A stretch of 64,000 nt of DNA from Oxynema aestuarii AP17 (GCF_012295525.1 NZ_CP051167.1:3038001-3102000); one strand, 5' to 3'. Positions 47,468-57,230 are shown, counted from the first letter of the stretch. Notes: generated by a model not told the origin, from the letters alone. Numbers and translations are program-made.

Positions 47468-47776
47468 TTAATCTAATTTACCTTCAATTTTGCCATTAAA
47501 GCCATAAATCTCCCGACTGCCGACGTAGGGGACCAACTCCACATCCCGTTCGTCGCCCGGTTCAAAGCGAATCGCGGTTCCGGCGGGAATATTTAAGTGC
47601 ATTCCTTCAGCGCGATCGCGATCGAATTGCAGGGCTTCATTCACTTCGTAAAAATGAAAGTGCGACCCGACTTGAATCGGGCGATCGCCCGTATTCGCTA
47701 CCGTTAAAGTCAGAGTCGGGCGACCTGCATTAATTTCGATTGTCCCTTCGCGCGCGATAATTTCTCCGGGAATCAT
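47468..47776 (-). CDS. ureB: Urease beta subunit
   Basis: 102-residue small structural subunit of urease; clear by [43 protein letters not shown] and the terminal [11 protein letters not shown]. Last gene of the minus-strand urtE-ureD-ureA-ureB run, 54 bases after ureA. The catalytic partner ureC is not next to it but at 24.2 kb. Confidence 0.97.
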   Translation of the reverse strand: MIPGEIIAREGTIEINAGRPTLTLTVANTGDRPIQVGSHFHFYEVNEALQFDRDRAEGMHLNIPAGTAIRFEPGDERDVELVPYVGSREIYGFNGKIEGKLD

Positions 47777-47830
47777 CTTGATTACTCCAACTTATTTTTT
47801 GACAGGTCAATCGGCGGCGATCGCCCGGAT

Positions 47831-48133
47831 TTAGCGGATCGGATCGTGAACGGTCACCAACTTGGTTCCGTCGGGAAAAGTCGCCTCGACTTGAACCTCG
47901 CGAATCATTTCGGGAACACCTTCCATGACTTGATCGCGACTTAATAAAGTCGTCCCGTAACTCATCAATTCCGAGACAGTTTTGCCTTCGCGGGCACCTT
48001 CGAGAATTGCCGCGCTCAAATAGGCTACCGCCTCGGGATGATTGAGTTTCAAGCCTTTTTCCTTGCGGCGTTCCGCCAGCAGAGCCGCCGTAAAAATGAG
48101 TAATTTGTCTTTTTCTTGGGGCGAAAGTTGCAT
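47831..48133 (-). CDS. ureA: Urease gamma subunit
   Basis: 100-residue gamma subunit: [71 protein letters not shown] and the ending VTVHDPIR are the standard landmarks. 176 bases downstream of ureD and 54 before ureB. Confidence 0.97.
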   Translation of the reverse strand: MQLSPQEKDKLLIFTAALLAERRKEKGLKLNHPEAVAYLSAAILEGAREGKTVSELMSYGTTLLSRDQVMEGVPEMIREVQVEATFPDGTKLVTVHDPIR

Positions 48134-48309
48134 AGCACTCCCTGTTTTTAACGAGTGGCGATCGCGGTCGGCATCCTCAATTCGTTCTAATTTCCCACCC
48201 TTTCTAACTTCTTAATTTATATCAAGATTTGCATCATTTTTAACGAATTTAGGGCGAAGTTGAGGCGATCCGCGATCGCGTAGGGTTCGCTAAGGAGAAT
48301 CGCCCCGTC

Positions 48310-49203
48310 CTAGCCACTGGAAAGCGGCCAGACCCGAGGAACCGAACTCGGGCGCCCCAGAAAAGACAGGCGCAAACTATCCCAAACTTGAGCGAACCAG
48401 TTCCTCACCTGGGGGGTAGAAGAGCCGCAATAGCGACAGAGAACCCCTTGGGGGAGGCGCGTCACGCCAATTTCCCCCGTTCCCATTTGGGGAACTCCAT
48501 CCCACAGGCGGCGGATCTGTTCGACGCGATCGCGCGAGACCGGTTCGCCAATCCATGCCAAAGTCCCCGCGATCGCCCGGCCCCCCAGACCGTGAGGACC
48601 GTCCACCATCGCCGTTCCCCCTTCCAACATTTGGCGGTCGATCCACAACGGGCGCCCCTCCTGCCAGACTTCGGCGTGCGATCGCCACTGTCCCTGCAAG
48701 AACTTTTCCCCGCGCGCGCTCCGACCGAAACGGTTAATTTCCCATAGCAACATCCGAGAACCCGGCGCCAGCTCGACGCGTAAATCTTGGCGATAAACCG
48801 CCCCATTAAAAATAATGCTTTCCTGGGGCAACCATTCCAAACAGGCCCCCGCATCCACCTGAATATTAATCGTTTGGCGGGCTTCGCGACCGTTGCTTCG
48901 ATAAACTTTCGCCGCCGCCGCCGTCGTCACCAAAGCGTGGGTATTGGCTTCGAGATGGAAAGATTGGGAGAGGCGATCGCCCCCCACAATACCCCCCGCC
49001 GTATGCAAAATCACGCTATGACAAATTTGAGGACCTTCCGGATAAAAAGGGCGCTGCACCTTCAGAGGCGCTTTCGCATGAGCGCAGTACACCTGGGTTT
49101 GCCCTTCTCGGGCGCGATAGATCAACTCCAGGCGACCTTTCCAACTTGAATCCGTATGAGCAATAGCAGAATTCACGACAATAACTCGCTCGTTTTCTCC
49201 CAT
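48310..49203 (-). CDS. ureD: Urease accessory protein UreD/UreH
   Basis: 297 residues. UreD is the scaffold that binds apo-urease and the UreF-UreG complex during nickel insertion. Evidence: WKGRLELIYRAREGQTQ, HTAGGIVGGDRLSQSFHLE, LVTTAAAAKVYRS, LEWLPQESIIFNGA and CRYCGSSTPQVRNWF. The ATG shares one base with the urtE stop (TAATG), so it is translationally coupled to the urea transporter operon. Confidence 0.96.
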   Translation of the reverse strand: MGENERVIVVNSAIAHTDSSWKGRLELIYRAREGQTQVYCAHAKAPLKVQRPFYPEGPQICHSVILHTAGGIVGGDRLSQSFHLEANTHALVTTAAAAKVYRSNGREARQTINIQVDAGACLEWLPQESIIFNGAVYRQDLRVELAPGSRMLLWEINRFGRSARGEKFLQGQWRSHAEVWQEGRPLWIDRQMLEGGTAMVDGPHGLGGRAIAGTLAWIGEPVSRDRVEQIRRLWDGVPQMGTGEIGVTRLPQGVLCRYCGSSTPQVRNWFAQVWDSLRLSFLGRPSSVPRVWPLSSG

Positions 49204-49970
49204 TAAACTGCAAGAAAACGTTGGATCACCTCATTACTCAATTCTTGTGTCAATCCCGACGCCACGATCCCGCCTTTTTGCATCGCGTAATACCAATCCG
49301 CTTGGCGCACGAAATGCAAGTGTTGTTCGACCAACAACACCGAGATGCCCGTCGTTTCGATAATACGACGGACCGCCGCTTCAATTTCGAGAACGATCGA
49401 CGGTTGAATCCCTTCCGTCGGTTCGTCGAGTAATAATAATTGCGGCTGACCCATCAGAGCCCGGGCGATCGCCAACTGTTGCTGTTGTCCGCCACTGAGA
49501 TCGCCGCCCCGGCGATCGAGCATCGTTTTTAAAACGGGGAATAACTCGAAAATATCCTCGGGAATTTGCATTTTTTTCGGACGCTTTCGCCGCGCTTCCA
49601 ATCCTAATAATAAGTTTTCTTTCACCGTCAATCGCGGAATAATTTCGCGACCTTGAGCGACATAACCGATTCCCGAACGGGCGCGGCGATCGGGCGAAAG
49701 CGGCGCAATTTCAACCCCATCAAACCAAATTTTACCGCGACGGGGTGGCAGCAATCCCATTATCGTTTTTAACAACGTCGTTTTACCGACCCCATTGCGC
49801 CCGATCAAACAGACCATTTGACCGCGATAGACGCTTAAATCGACCTCTCTTAAAATATGACTCTCCCCGTAGTACACATCCAGCCCCGAAATTTGCAAAA
49901 TCTTCTCCGGGGAAACTTCTTGATAGGCAGATTCTAAAACATTGCTAGAATTGGGATGATTCATATTCAC
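49203..49970 (-). CDS. urtE: Urea ABC transporter ATP-binding protein UrtE
   Basis: 255 residues; LivF-type ATPase. Walker A GRNGVGKTT, signature LSGGQQQQLAIARAL, Walker B LLLLDEPTEGIQPSIV (the IQPSIV ending is typical of UrtE) and the switch VEQHLHFV. Start GTG 49970 or ATG 49964. Upstream, AACTTATTACC is repeated in tandem at 49983 and 49994. Overlaps ureD by one base. Confidence 0.95.
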   Translation of the reverse strand: MNMNHPNSSNVLESAYQEVSPEKILQISGLDVYYGESHILREVDLSVYRGQMVCLIGRNGVGKTTLLKTIMGLLPPRRGKIWFDGVEIAPLSPDRRARSGIGYVAQGREIIPRLTVKENLLLGLEARRKRPKKMQIPEDIFELFPVLKTMLDRRGGDLSGGQQQQLAIARALMGQPQLLLLDEPTEGIQPSIVLEIEAAVRRIIETTGISVLLVEQHLHFVRQADWYYAMQKGGIVASGLTQELSNEVIQRFLAV

Positions 49971-50096
49971 CGACTGATGACAAACTTATTACCAACTTAT
50001 TACCAACTTAAATTAAAAGTAAAATTTAAGGAGCGGCGATCGATTTTTATCGCTTATAGAGTGCAGCTCTAAACTGAAAGCATCTCGACGATCGTC

Positions 50097-50852
50097 CTAG
50101 GGATGTTCCTCCTCTTCAGTTCCTAAATAAACCTCCACGACACGGGGATCGTTCTGCACCTCTTCGATACTGCCTTCACACAATACCGATCCTTCATGTA
50201 AAACAGTCACCTTGCGCGCAATTTGGCGCACGAACTCCATATCGTGTTCGATAACAATAATCGAATGACTTTCTGCAAGAGATACCAATAACTCTCCCGT
50301 CAATAACGTTTCTTCATCCGTCAATCCCGCCACAGGTTCGTCAACGAGCAGTAAATCTGGCGACTGCGCCAACAACATGCCAATTTCTAACCATTGTTTT
50401 TCTCCATGAGAAAGTAAACCCGCCGGAGTATCGGCTTTCACCACCAAACCAATCGTTTCTAACAGGGTGCTGACCGTTTTTCGCTCTGGTGACGGTTGAG
50501 GTTTGAGCAAAGTAGAAAAGACATTTTTCTGGCGATTGCACGACAGTTCTAAATTCTCGCGTGGGGTCAAATTCAGGTAAACCCGGGGGGTTTGAAACTT
50601 GCGACCGATCCCAAATCGCGCGATTTGGTGTTCGCGAAACCGTCGCAAGTTTTTCCCTTTAAATAAAACTTGTCCGACTGTAGGTTTAACCTTTCCGGTA
50701 ATCACATCTAAAAACGTTGTTTTTCCCGCCCCATTCGGTCCGATAATCACGCGCAGTTCGCCGCGTTCCATACTGAAATTCAAGTTATTGAGGGCATTAA
50801 ACCCATCAAAACTGACCGTTAAATTATCAATTTCCAAGATTTTCTCGTTCAC
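50097..50852 (-). CDS. urtD: Urea ABC transporter ATP-binding protein UrtD
   Basis: 251 residues; LivG-type ATPase. LTVSFDGFNALNNLNF, Walker A GPNGAGKTTF, signature LSHGEKQWLEIGMLL, Walker B LLLVDEPVAGLTDEET and the switch IEHDMEFVR. The SHGEKQWLEIGMLL form is characteristic of UrtD. Starts within the last 26 bases of urtC; 126 bases separate it from urtE. Confidence 0.96.
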   Translation of the reverse strand: MNEKILEIDNLTVSFDGFNALNNLNFSMERGELRVIIGPNGAGKTTFLDVITGKVKPTVGQVLFKGKNLRRFREHQIARFGIGRKFQTPRVYLNLTPRENLELSCNRQKNVFSTLLKPQPSPERKTVSTLLETIGLVVKADTPAGLLSHGEKQWLEIGMLLAQSPDLLLVDEPVAGLTDEETLLTGELLVSLAESHSIIVIEHDMEFVRQIARKVTVLHEGSVLCEGSIEEVQNDPRVVEVYLGTEEEEHP

Positions 50853-52026
50853 GCCGAACCTCCGGATCTTCTTCTAAACTGGGATAAGTCGTTACGTAGC
50901 GAGGACGCTTCACTAACCGTCTGAGTAGGTTGATTCCTTCCGTTTTCAACCAACCGATTAATCCGTTGGGAAGGACGAGAACGACGAGGAGAAATAAACC
51001 CCCTTGGAAAAATAGCCAAATATCGGGAAATTGACTGATCAACCAGCTTTTACTGTAGTTGACCAGCAATGCACCAACGATCGCCCCGATTAAAGTCGCG
51101 CGTCCGCCAACCGCCACCCAAATCACCATTTCAATGGAGAAAGCAATATCCATCGCTTTCGGGGAAATAATACCCGATCGCAGGGTAAATAAGGCTCCGG
51201 CAATTCCTGCTAAAGCGCCGGAAATAGCAAAGACTAAAACTTTATATCCCGTCGGATCGTAGCCAGAAAAACGCAAGCGCGTTTCGTCATCGCGGATTGC
51301 CACTAACACCTTTCCGAATCGTCCTCCGGTCAGCCAGCGACAGAGATAATAAGCGCCGACTAGTAATAAAACAGTGAGTGTGTAGATGACAAATTGAGTG
51401 TTGGAGTTGCTAACTTCCGCCCCTAGAATTGTTTTAAAATCGGTCAAGCCGTTGGTGCCGTTAATTAACTTTTGTTGTCCGTTAAATAAGTTAAAAAATA
51501 CGATTGTTGCGGCTTGAGTGAGGATGGAAAAGTAAACCCCGCGAATGCGGTTACGAAAAACGAGGTAACCGAGGAAAGTTGCCAGTAATGCGGGAATTAA
51601 GAACACCGCAATTAAGGTCAAAGGAAACGAATAAAATGGCTTCCAAAAAGCGGGTAATTCGGTGACGCCATAGAGACTCATAAATGAGGGAAGTTGACTG
51701 CTGGCGTCGGGAGGAATTTGTAGTTTGAGGTGCATGGCGATCGCGTAACCGCCGAGGGCGAAAAAGATGCCGTGACCCAAACTCAACATCCCCGTATATC
51801 CCCAAATTAAATCAATACCGAGGGCGAGAATTGCTAAAGCGAGATAGCGGTTGAGTAAGTCGAGATTGAAGGCTGAGAGAAAGAAGGGAACGATCGCGAT
51901 CGCGAACAGGGCGATCGCCCCGACGGTGACGGCTTCTGTTAGGCGCGGACGTTGCCGTAGTTGACGATATAACTGGCGAATAACCGTCGCCTTTTCTTGA
52001 TGTTCGGAACTGATGTCTTCGTTCAT
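50827..52026 (-). CDS. urtC: Urea ABC transporter permease UrtC
   Basis: 399 residues; LivM-type membrane protein with about nine to ten helices: ALAILALGIDLIWGYTGMLSLG, FFALGGYAIAMHLKL, GVYFSILTQAATIVFFNLFNG, LTDFKTILG, ISGALAGIAGALFTLR and GRATLIGAIVGALLVNYSKS. The hydrophilic N-terminus of about 40 residues is usual. Gap to urtB 39 bases; overlaps urtD by 26 bases. Confidence 0.95.
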   Translation of the reverse strand: MNEDISSEHQEKATVIRQLYRQLRQRPRLTEAVTVGAIALFAIAIVPFFLSAFNLDLLNRYLALAILALGIDLIWGYTGMLSLGHGIFFALGGYAIAMHLKLQIPPDASSQLPSFMSLYGVTELPAFWKPFYSFPLTLIAVFLIPALLATFLGYLVFRNRIRGVYFSILTQAATIVFFNLFNGQQKLINGTNGLTDFKTILGAEVSNSNTQFVIYTLTVLLLVGAYYLCRWLTGGRFGKVLVAIRDDETRLRFSGYDPTGYKVLVFAISGALAGIAGALFTLRSGIISPKAMDIAFSIEMVIWVAVGGRATLIGAIVGALLVNYSKSWLISQFPDIWLFFQGGLFLLVVLVLPNGLIGWLKTEGINLLRRLVKRPRYVTTYPSLEEDPEVRRERENLGN

Positions 52027-52065
52027 TTTGATTCTCGATCGCGTTGCCGATTTCCAAAGGATTAA

Positions 52066-53220
52066 TTAGGCGTCTACAGTCCGTCCTTTTTGAGGGAACA
52101 GTCCGGCAGGACGAACCTGTAAAAAGGCAATAATCAAGGCAAAAACCATCACCCTAGCCATACTGGTATTGGCAAAAAATGAAAAGAAATCCGATAAGAA
52201 ATTAACATCGGAAACTAAGGCGGCGATCGTTCCCGAACCGAGTAAATAGCTCACCGTTCCGATCGCGATCGCGGCGACAATCGTCCCGAACAGTTGACCG
52301 ACACCACCGACGACGACAACCATAAACGCATCGACAATGTAATTTTGTCCCGTATTCGGACCGACGGAACCGAGAAAACTAATGGCACATCCGGCAATTC
52401 CCGCCAACCCGGAACCAATGGCAAAAGTCAACGCATCGACTTTCTGGGTAGGAATGCCCAAACAGGCGCTCATGGTGCGATTTTGGGTCACCGCACGAAT
52501 TCTTAAACCCCAGGGCGATCGCTGTAAAAATAAATAAATTCCGGCAACACAAACAACCGTTAATCCAATAATAAATAAACGGACGTAAGGTAAATACAAC
52601 GAACCTAATTCCAACCCTTGACGCAACCAACCCGGTGCCGTGACATCGACCCCTTGAGCGCCAAACCAAGGTTTAGTAAAGGCGAGTTTAAACAGATTGC
52701 CCGATAAAACACTGGCGGCGATCGCAATTCCCACCGAAAGCGGCAGTAACACCGCGATCGCCGGACGGCGGAGGCGATCGAAATCCAGCCGTTTTTTCAG
52801 CACCCAAATGCCGCCAAAAAACAGCAAACTAAACAGCAGTATTCCCACAAACATCGACCAACTGACGCTGCGAACAAACTGCTGCAAAATTAAACTGACC
52901 CCCCACGTTGCCAGCAAAGTTTCTAAGGGTCTGCCATACAAATAGCGAATTACCCAACGCTCTAGCATCAAGCCCACGGCTGCCGCTACTAAAAACGCCA
53001 TAGGAATCGCAAAAATAATATAAAATTCAAACCAATTATCGCCCAATAGTTTGAAGCCATTTTGTACCACGTAGGTCGTATAAGCTCCGATCATCATTAA
53101 CTCGCCGTGAGCTAAATTGATCACGCCCATAATCCCGAAAACGATCGCCAAACCCAGGGCAGCAATTAATAAAACCGCTCCAATACTGACCCCATTAAAT
53201 AAACTATCTAGAAATAACAC
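52066..53220 (-). CDS. urtB: Urea ABC transporter permease UrtB
   Basis: 384 residues; LivH-type permease: DSLFNGVSIGAVLLIAALGL, GVINLAHGELMMIGAYTTY, SPWGLRIRAVTQNRTMSA and GSGLAGIAGCAISFLGSVG. An upstream frame to 53292 exists, but GTG 53220 is chosen because GGGGAG lies six bases before it and homologues begin at LFLDSLFNG. Preceded by a palindromic hairpin in the gap to urtA. Confidence 0.95.
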   Translation of the reverse strand: MLFLDSLFNGVSIGAVLLIAALGLAIVFGIMGVINLAHGELMMIGAYTTYVVQNGFKLLGDNWFEFYIIFAIPMAFLVAAAVGLMLERWVIRYLYGRPLETLLATWGVSLILQQFVRSVSWSMFVGILLFSLLFFGGIWVLKKRLDFDRLRRPAIAVLLPLSVGIAIAASVLSGNLFKLAFTKPWFGAQGVDVTAPGWLRQGLELGSLYLPYVRLFIIGLTVVCVAGIYLFLQRSPWGLRIRAVTQNRTMSACLGIPTQKVDALTFAIGSGLAGIAGCAISFLGSVGPNTGQNYIVDAFMVVVVGGVGQLFGTIVAAIAIGTVSYLLGSGTIAALVSDVNFLSDFFSFFANTSMARVMVFALIIAFLQVRPAGLFPQKGRTVDA

Positions 53221-53286
53221 TAAAACTCCCCTCTTCTCATTTCCTCGTCGGTCATTCGTGGCGCGATTTGAAATAGACCAGTTTAA

Positions 53287-53307
53287 GGACACGGCATTGC
53301 CGTGTCC
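53287..53307. repeat. Palindrome between urtA and urtB
   Basis: GGACACGGC-ATT-GCCGTGTCC, a perfect 9-bp stem, resembling a palindrome dispersed in cyanobacterial genomes. It sits just after the binding-protein gene, as does the hairpin at 27764. Confidence 0.7.
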
Positions 53308-53347
53308 CTACCGCAAACCGATCGCTTTCAAGGCGAGGCGATCGCCG

Positions 53348-54679
53348 TTATGCGCCTTCCATTTTGTATTTCCCACCTTTACTCGGATCGGACCAGTCGC
53401 AGGCGTAACCTTTGGTATCGGCAACGTATTGATTCCAGGGAACGGGAACGACCGGGGAATCCGTTGCATAAACAATTTCAAACATCCCGTCGTCGCGCAC
53501 TTCACCGATGCGAACGGTTTTGGAAATATGGTGGTTATTTTCTAACGTGACCAAGCCTTCAGGAGCCTGGAATGTCTGACCTATTGCTGCTTTTCTGACC
53601 GCTTCTAAATCATCTGCCGTTCCCGCAGCTTCCACGGCTTGTTTCCACAAATGCACCATGATATAAGCCGCTTCCATCGGGTCGTTAGTGACGCGATCTG
53701 CACCGTATTTCCCTTTAAACGCTTCGACGAACTTTTTATTTTCTGGGGTATCTACAGTTTGGAAATAATTCCAGGCGGCATATTGTCCTTGGAGATATTC
53801 CGGACCGATCGCCTTAACTTCTTCCTCCGCAATACTCACGGACATCGTAGGATAGAGATCGGGGGTCAATCCCGCCCCTTGCATTTGTTTGAAAAAGGCA
53901 ACGTTGCTATCGCCGTTGAGGGTATTAAAAATCACCCCGCCATCCGGTAAAGCCGCTTTAATTTTCGTGATAATGGGCGTCACTTCCGTCCCGCCGAGGG
54001 GGATGTAATCTTCGCCTAAGATCTGACCGCCTTTTGCTTCGACTTGGGCTTTAATAATCGTGTTAGCAGTACGGGGAAAAACGTAGTCCGAACCAATTAA
54101 GAAAAACTGATTGCCTTTATTTTCTAAAAGCCAATCGACTGCAGGTTCGATCTGTTGGTTGGGAGCCGCTCCGGTGTAGAAAATATTTTGAGAACATTCC
54201 TGTCCTTCATATTGAACCGGATACCACAGCATGTGTTTTTTCTCTTCAAACACGGGCAGTACGGCTTTACGGGATGCGGAAGTCCAACAACCGAAGACGG
54301 TAACGACTCGATCTTGGTCGATTAATTTTCTCGCTTTTTCCGCAAAAGTCGGCCAGTCGGACGCGCCATCTTCGACAACAGCTTGAATTTTTTTGCCGAG
54401 TACGCCCCCGGCATTATTGATTTCTTCGATCGCCAATTGTTCGGCATCGACAACACTTTTTTCACTGATTGCCATCGTGCCACTCAATGAGTGTAAAATG
54501 CCGACTTTAATGACATCTCCATCACTTTGAGCTATAGGCGATCCGGTTTCTCCTGGAGAATCGCCCGTGGTTCCGGTTCCTTCATCTTGAGGGTTACTAC
54601 AAGCTTTGAGGAACAAGCTCGCCCCTAACGATGCCGACCCGTATAATAAAAACTTGCGCCGTCCAAATCCATTGCTCAT
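53348..54679 (-). CDS. urtA: Urea-binding lipoprotein UrtA
   Basis: 443 residues. N-terminus has a twin-arginine-like [14 protein letters not shown] and a lipobox FLKAC (Cys27). The mature LivJ-type domain has [74 protein letters not shown] and [16 protein letters not shown], all typical of UrtA. First gene of urtABCDE-ureD-A-B. The upstream promoter shows an NtcA site with ideal spacing to a -10 box. Confidence 0.97.
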   Translation of the reverse strand: MSNGFGRRKFLLYGSASLGASLFLKACSNPQDEGTGTTGDSPGETGSPIAQSDGDVIKVGILHSLSGTMAISEKSVVDAEQLAIEEINNAGGVLGKKIQAVVEDGASDWPTFAEKARKLIDQDRVVTVFGCWTSASRKAVLPVFEEKKHMLWYPVQYEGQECSQNIFYTGAAPNQQIEPAVDWLLENKGNQFFLIGSDYVFPRTANTIIKAQVEAKGGQILGEDYIPLGGTEVTPIITKIKAALPDGGVIFNTLNGDSNVAFFKQMQGAGLTPDLYPTMSVSIAEEEVKAIGPEYLQGQYAAWNYFQTVDTPENKKFVEAFKGKYGADRVTNDPMEAAYIMVHLWKQAVEAAGTADDLEAVRKAAIGQTFQAPEGLVTLENNHHISKTVRIGEVRDDGMFEIVYATDSPVVPVPWNQYVADTKGYACDWSDPSKGGKYKMEGA

Positions 54680-54749
54680 CTGAATTCCTTTCCTCCTCGC
54701 GCCATCAACATTTAATGAGTGGGTACAGTTAACCGAGAGTTAGATGTCG

Positions 54750-54792
54750 ATATTAAGACGAGGTAATCTATCAAATTGTGTTTTAAGTTACA
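54750..54792 (-). promoter_or_regulatory. NtcA-activated promoter of urtA
   Basis: On the minus strand: TGTAACTTAAAACACA (54792-54777), matching TGTA-N8-TACA except one base, then 22 bases, then TAATAT (54755-54750) as the -10 box. This is the classic class II NtcA arrangement. Transcription would start near 54743, about 64 bases before the urtA start codon. Urt operons are NtcA-activated in other cyanobacteria. Confidence 0.75.
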
Positions 54793-54992
54793 GAAAACAC
54801 TGATGAGTTTGTGCAATCTCTAATCTACTGCGATCGCGGTCTAATTGTTGTTTTGAGTTGAATTTGTTGCGAGTAAAGCTTTTCGATCGCGGCGGAGGGG
54901 AGATCGCGCGATCTCGGTCGTCGAAATTATTCAAAAAGATTTATATTTATTCATATCTCCTATAGCATTTTCCTCTGCTATCCAAGACATTT

Positions 54993-55092
54993 AGATCCCC
55001 CTAAATCCCCCTTACCAAGGGGGACTTTCCTCGTTCCCCCTCTATCCCCCCAACCCCCCTTTGAAAGGGGGGCGAAGGGGGGTTAGGGGGAA
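54993..55092. repeat. Large G/C-run palindromic repeat block
   Basis: Two units. A smaller one (54994-55027) contains CCCCCTAAATCCCCC and ...AAGGGGGAC. The larger (55034-55092) is a near-perfect hairpin of TTCCCCCTC...CCCCCCTTT and GGGGGGCG...TTAGGGGGAA around GAAA. Same family as the insertion inside tnpB at 4761. It may also terminate transcription. Confidence 0.75.
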
Positions 55093-55139
55093 TCGGCACT
55101 GTACCTCATCAGACGCCTGAGTGCTGTAAAGAAGCTACT

Positions 55140-55742
55140 CTAGCAAATGCGATCGCCAATAAACTCAATAATTGCATCTAAGCCTTTCCCTGTCTTTAAG
55201 TTACTAAAAACGAACGGTTTCTCTCCTCGCATTTTCTTCGCATCCCGTTCCATCACCCCTAAATCTGCACCAACCAAAGGGGCCAGATCGATTTTATTAA
55301 TAACCAATAAATCCGATTTGGTAATTCCCGGTCCTCCTTTTCTGGGGATTTTGTCTCCCGCCGCGACATCGATAACGTAAACGGTGAGATCGACTAATTC
55401 CGGACTAAAAGTGGCTGCTAAATTATCGCCGCCACTCTCGACAAAAACTAATTCTAAATCCTTAAATCGAGCTTCTAATTCATCGATCGCCGCTAAATTA
55501 ATCGAGGCATCTTCTCGAATCGCCGTATGAGGACAACCACCCGTTTCGACGCCAAGAATGCGATCGCTGGCTAACGCCTGCGATCGTACCAAAAATTGGG
55601 CGTCTTCTTGAGTATAAATATCATTGGTAACGACGGCTAATCGATAGCGATCGCGCAATCTCTTACATAATAAATCAACTAAAGCTGTTTTTCCCGAACC
55701 GACGGGTCCGGCGATTCCGACTCGAAAAGCATTCATGGCCAT
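55140..55742 (-). CDS. ureG: Urease accessory GTPase UreG
   Basis: 200-residue SIMIBI GTPase that powers nickel delivery to urease. Walker [24 protein letters not shown], the metal-binding [17 protein letters not shown] (Cys-Pro-His), [18 protein letters not shown] and [13 protein letters not shown]. Preceded by a heptamer tandem repeat and by ureF; last gene of ureE-F-G. Confidence 0.97.
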   Translation of the reverse strand: MAMNAFRVGIAGPVGSGKTALVDLLCKRLRDRYRLAVVTNDIYTQEDAQFLVRSQALASDRILGVETGGCPHTAIREDASINLAAIDELEARFKDLELVFVESGGDNLAATFSPELVDLTVYVIDVAAGDKIPRKGGPGITKSDLLVINKIDLAPLVGADLGVMERDAKKMRGEKPFVFSNLKTGKGLDAIIEFIGDRIC

Positions 55743-55750
55743 TGTGGGTG

Positions 55751-55778
55751 TTAGATGTTAGATGTTAGATGTTAGATG
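55751..55778. repeat. Heptamer tandem repeat (TTAGATG)x4
   Basis: Four perfect tandem copies of TTAGATG in the ureF-ureG gap, 8 bases before the ureG start codon. Typical of cyanobacterial short tandemly repeated sequences; copy number may vary between strains. Confidence 0.85.
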
Positions 55779-55843
55779 GAGTAATTTTGCCTGTTTTAAT
55801 TTCTGACATCTGACTGGTGTCTGACTTTTCTTTCTCTCCTCTC

Positions 55844-56608
55844 TCAACTGCGAAATAAACGGCTGTACTGACACTCATGTTGCATACTGGCTAAGGCTAA
55901 CCCCCAACTACAACTATTTAAGTCATCGTCGGCGAGATCGAGAATAATTTCACTCGCTTCAATTAAGGGATTTTGTAAATTAAAAAGTAATTCCTGTCCG
56001 GCAGTTTGTCCGAGAGGAATCAGTTTAATTCCCGCAGCGATAATATTAGTTATCCAACTATGTAAGTAACCTAAAATTGCTTCAGTTTCGGGAACCTGTA
56101 AACAAGCGGCAGCCAAACCGAAGGCGATCGCGAAGTGACAGGAAGTATTTTGCGATCTTTTTTGCAAATTATCAAATTTTTGAGTATATTCTGGACGCAA
56201 AGTCAAAAACAATTGGAGTAAACTACTGCCCATCTGTTCGCTTTGAATTCGTAATTCTTCCGTTTCCCGGCTAGCAGATAGCCAAGCATTCCAAGCTTCT
56301 AATTGACTGAAATTCTCGGCGATCGTACAGCGATGCGATCGCGCGACGATCGCGGCATCGATGCGAATACTCCCGAATTCTAGCTCGTTTTCAATCCAAG
56401 TTTGTAAGCTTTTGGAATCATTAACGATCGCGCGATCGACTAAGGTTTCTAAGCCTTCTGAATAACTATAACTCCCGACAGGTAAGGCGGGACTAGCTAA
56501 TTGCAATAAACTCAACAATGCGGGGCGATCGAGCATTAATTCGGTCTCGTTATTATCAATAGGAATAATTTTATAGTATTTCTTCCCGCGATCGACTACA
56601 TTGCTCAT
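55844..56608 (-). CDS. ureF: Urease accessory protein UreF
   Basis: 254 residues from ATG 56608; a longer frame to 56689 exists, but the purine-rich AGGGAGG/TTGGAGG just before 56608 and family alignment favour the shorter form. Family core: [63 protein letters not shown]. It regulates UreG GTP hydrolysis within the UreD-UreF-UreG complex. 117 bases after ureE, 101 before ureG. Confidence 0.93.
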   Translation of the reverse strand: MSNVVDRGKKYYKIIPIDNNETELMLDRPALLSLLQLASPALPVGSYSYSEGLETLVDRAIVNDSKSLQTWIENELEFGSIRIDAAIVARSHRCTIAENFSQLEAWNAWLSASRETEELRIQSEQMGSSLLQLFLTLRPEYTQKFDNLQKRSQNTSCHFAIAFGLAAACLQVPETEAILGYLHSWITNIIAAGIKLIPLGQTAGQELLFNLQNPLIEASEIILDLADDDLNSCSWGLALASMQHECQYSRLFRS

Positions 56609-56725
56609 CCTCCAACCTCCCTTGAAAACGAGGAAGATCGATAAAGCCACCTTTTTTTTAGAGGGATTTAGTTGGATCGAAATTTGCAACTCGTGTTTTA
56701 AACTATATTATCAGTTAATTGAGGC

Positions 56726-57160
56726 TTAGTGATGATGAACGTAGGCTCCAGGTTCGGGTTGAAAGGGAGCCATTTCTTCGATCGCCGTTAAGCCTAGTTG
56801 TTCGAGCATGGATTTTAAAATCGGATCCGGATTTAATCGTAAGTAGTTTTCGCCAATTTCTAAGGAAACGTGACGGTTTCCTAAGTGATAGGCGGCGCGC
56901 AAGAGGGTTAAAGAATCCCTGGCGGTTACGGAGAGTGAGGGTTCGGGTTTAGCGGCAATTTGTACCACTGTTTGACCGTCATCGGTGGCGAGGAGGTCGC
57001 GATCGCGCAGAACAGTTCCACGAGGTAAGTTTAAAATAATTTCTTCTCCGCTTTCCGTTGTTATTTTGCGGCGGACTCGAATGCGTTCTTCAGCAGTTAA
57101 GGGTAAAGTTAAATCAACTTTAACTTCACTAGGATTCGATAAAACTTGAGTCAAAATCAT
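56726..57160 (-). CDS. ureE: Urease accessory nickel metallochaperone UreE
   Basis: 144 residues: LTLPLTAEERIRVRRKI, LNLPRGTVLRDRDLLATDDG, LLRAAYHLGNRHVSLEI (the conserved His of the nickel site) and a short His-ended tail AYVHHH instead of a long His-rich one. Brings nickel to UreG. First gene of the ureE-F-G run. Confidence 0.95.
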   Translation of the reverse strand: MILTQVLSNPSEVKVDLTLPLTAEERIRVRRKITTESGEEIILNLPRGTVLRDRDLLATDDGQTVVQIAAKPEPSLSVTARDSLTLLRAAYHLGNRHVSLEIGENYLRLNPDPILKSMLEQLGLTAIEEMAPFQPEPGAYVHHH

Positions 57161-57230
57161 TTTAGAGGTTAGATTTTAGAAGTTAGATTTGAGCTTCGTT
57201 GATTTAACGGTTGGCTTGTCCAGTTGAGTC

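Larger units (their letters stand above)
54680..55139. other. Intergenic region between ureG and urtA
   Basis: 460 bases. The urtA-proximal half carries the NtcA promoter (54750-54792). The ureG-distal half carries a block of G/C-run palindromic repeats (54993-55092). No gene. Confidence 0.6.
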
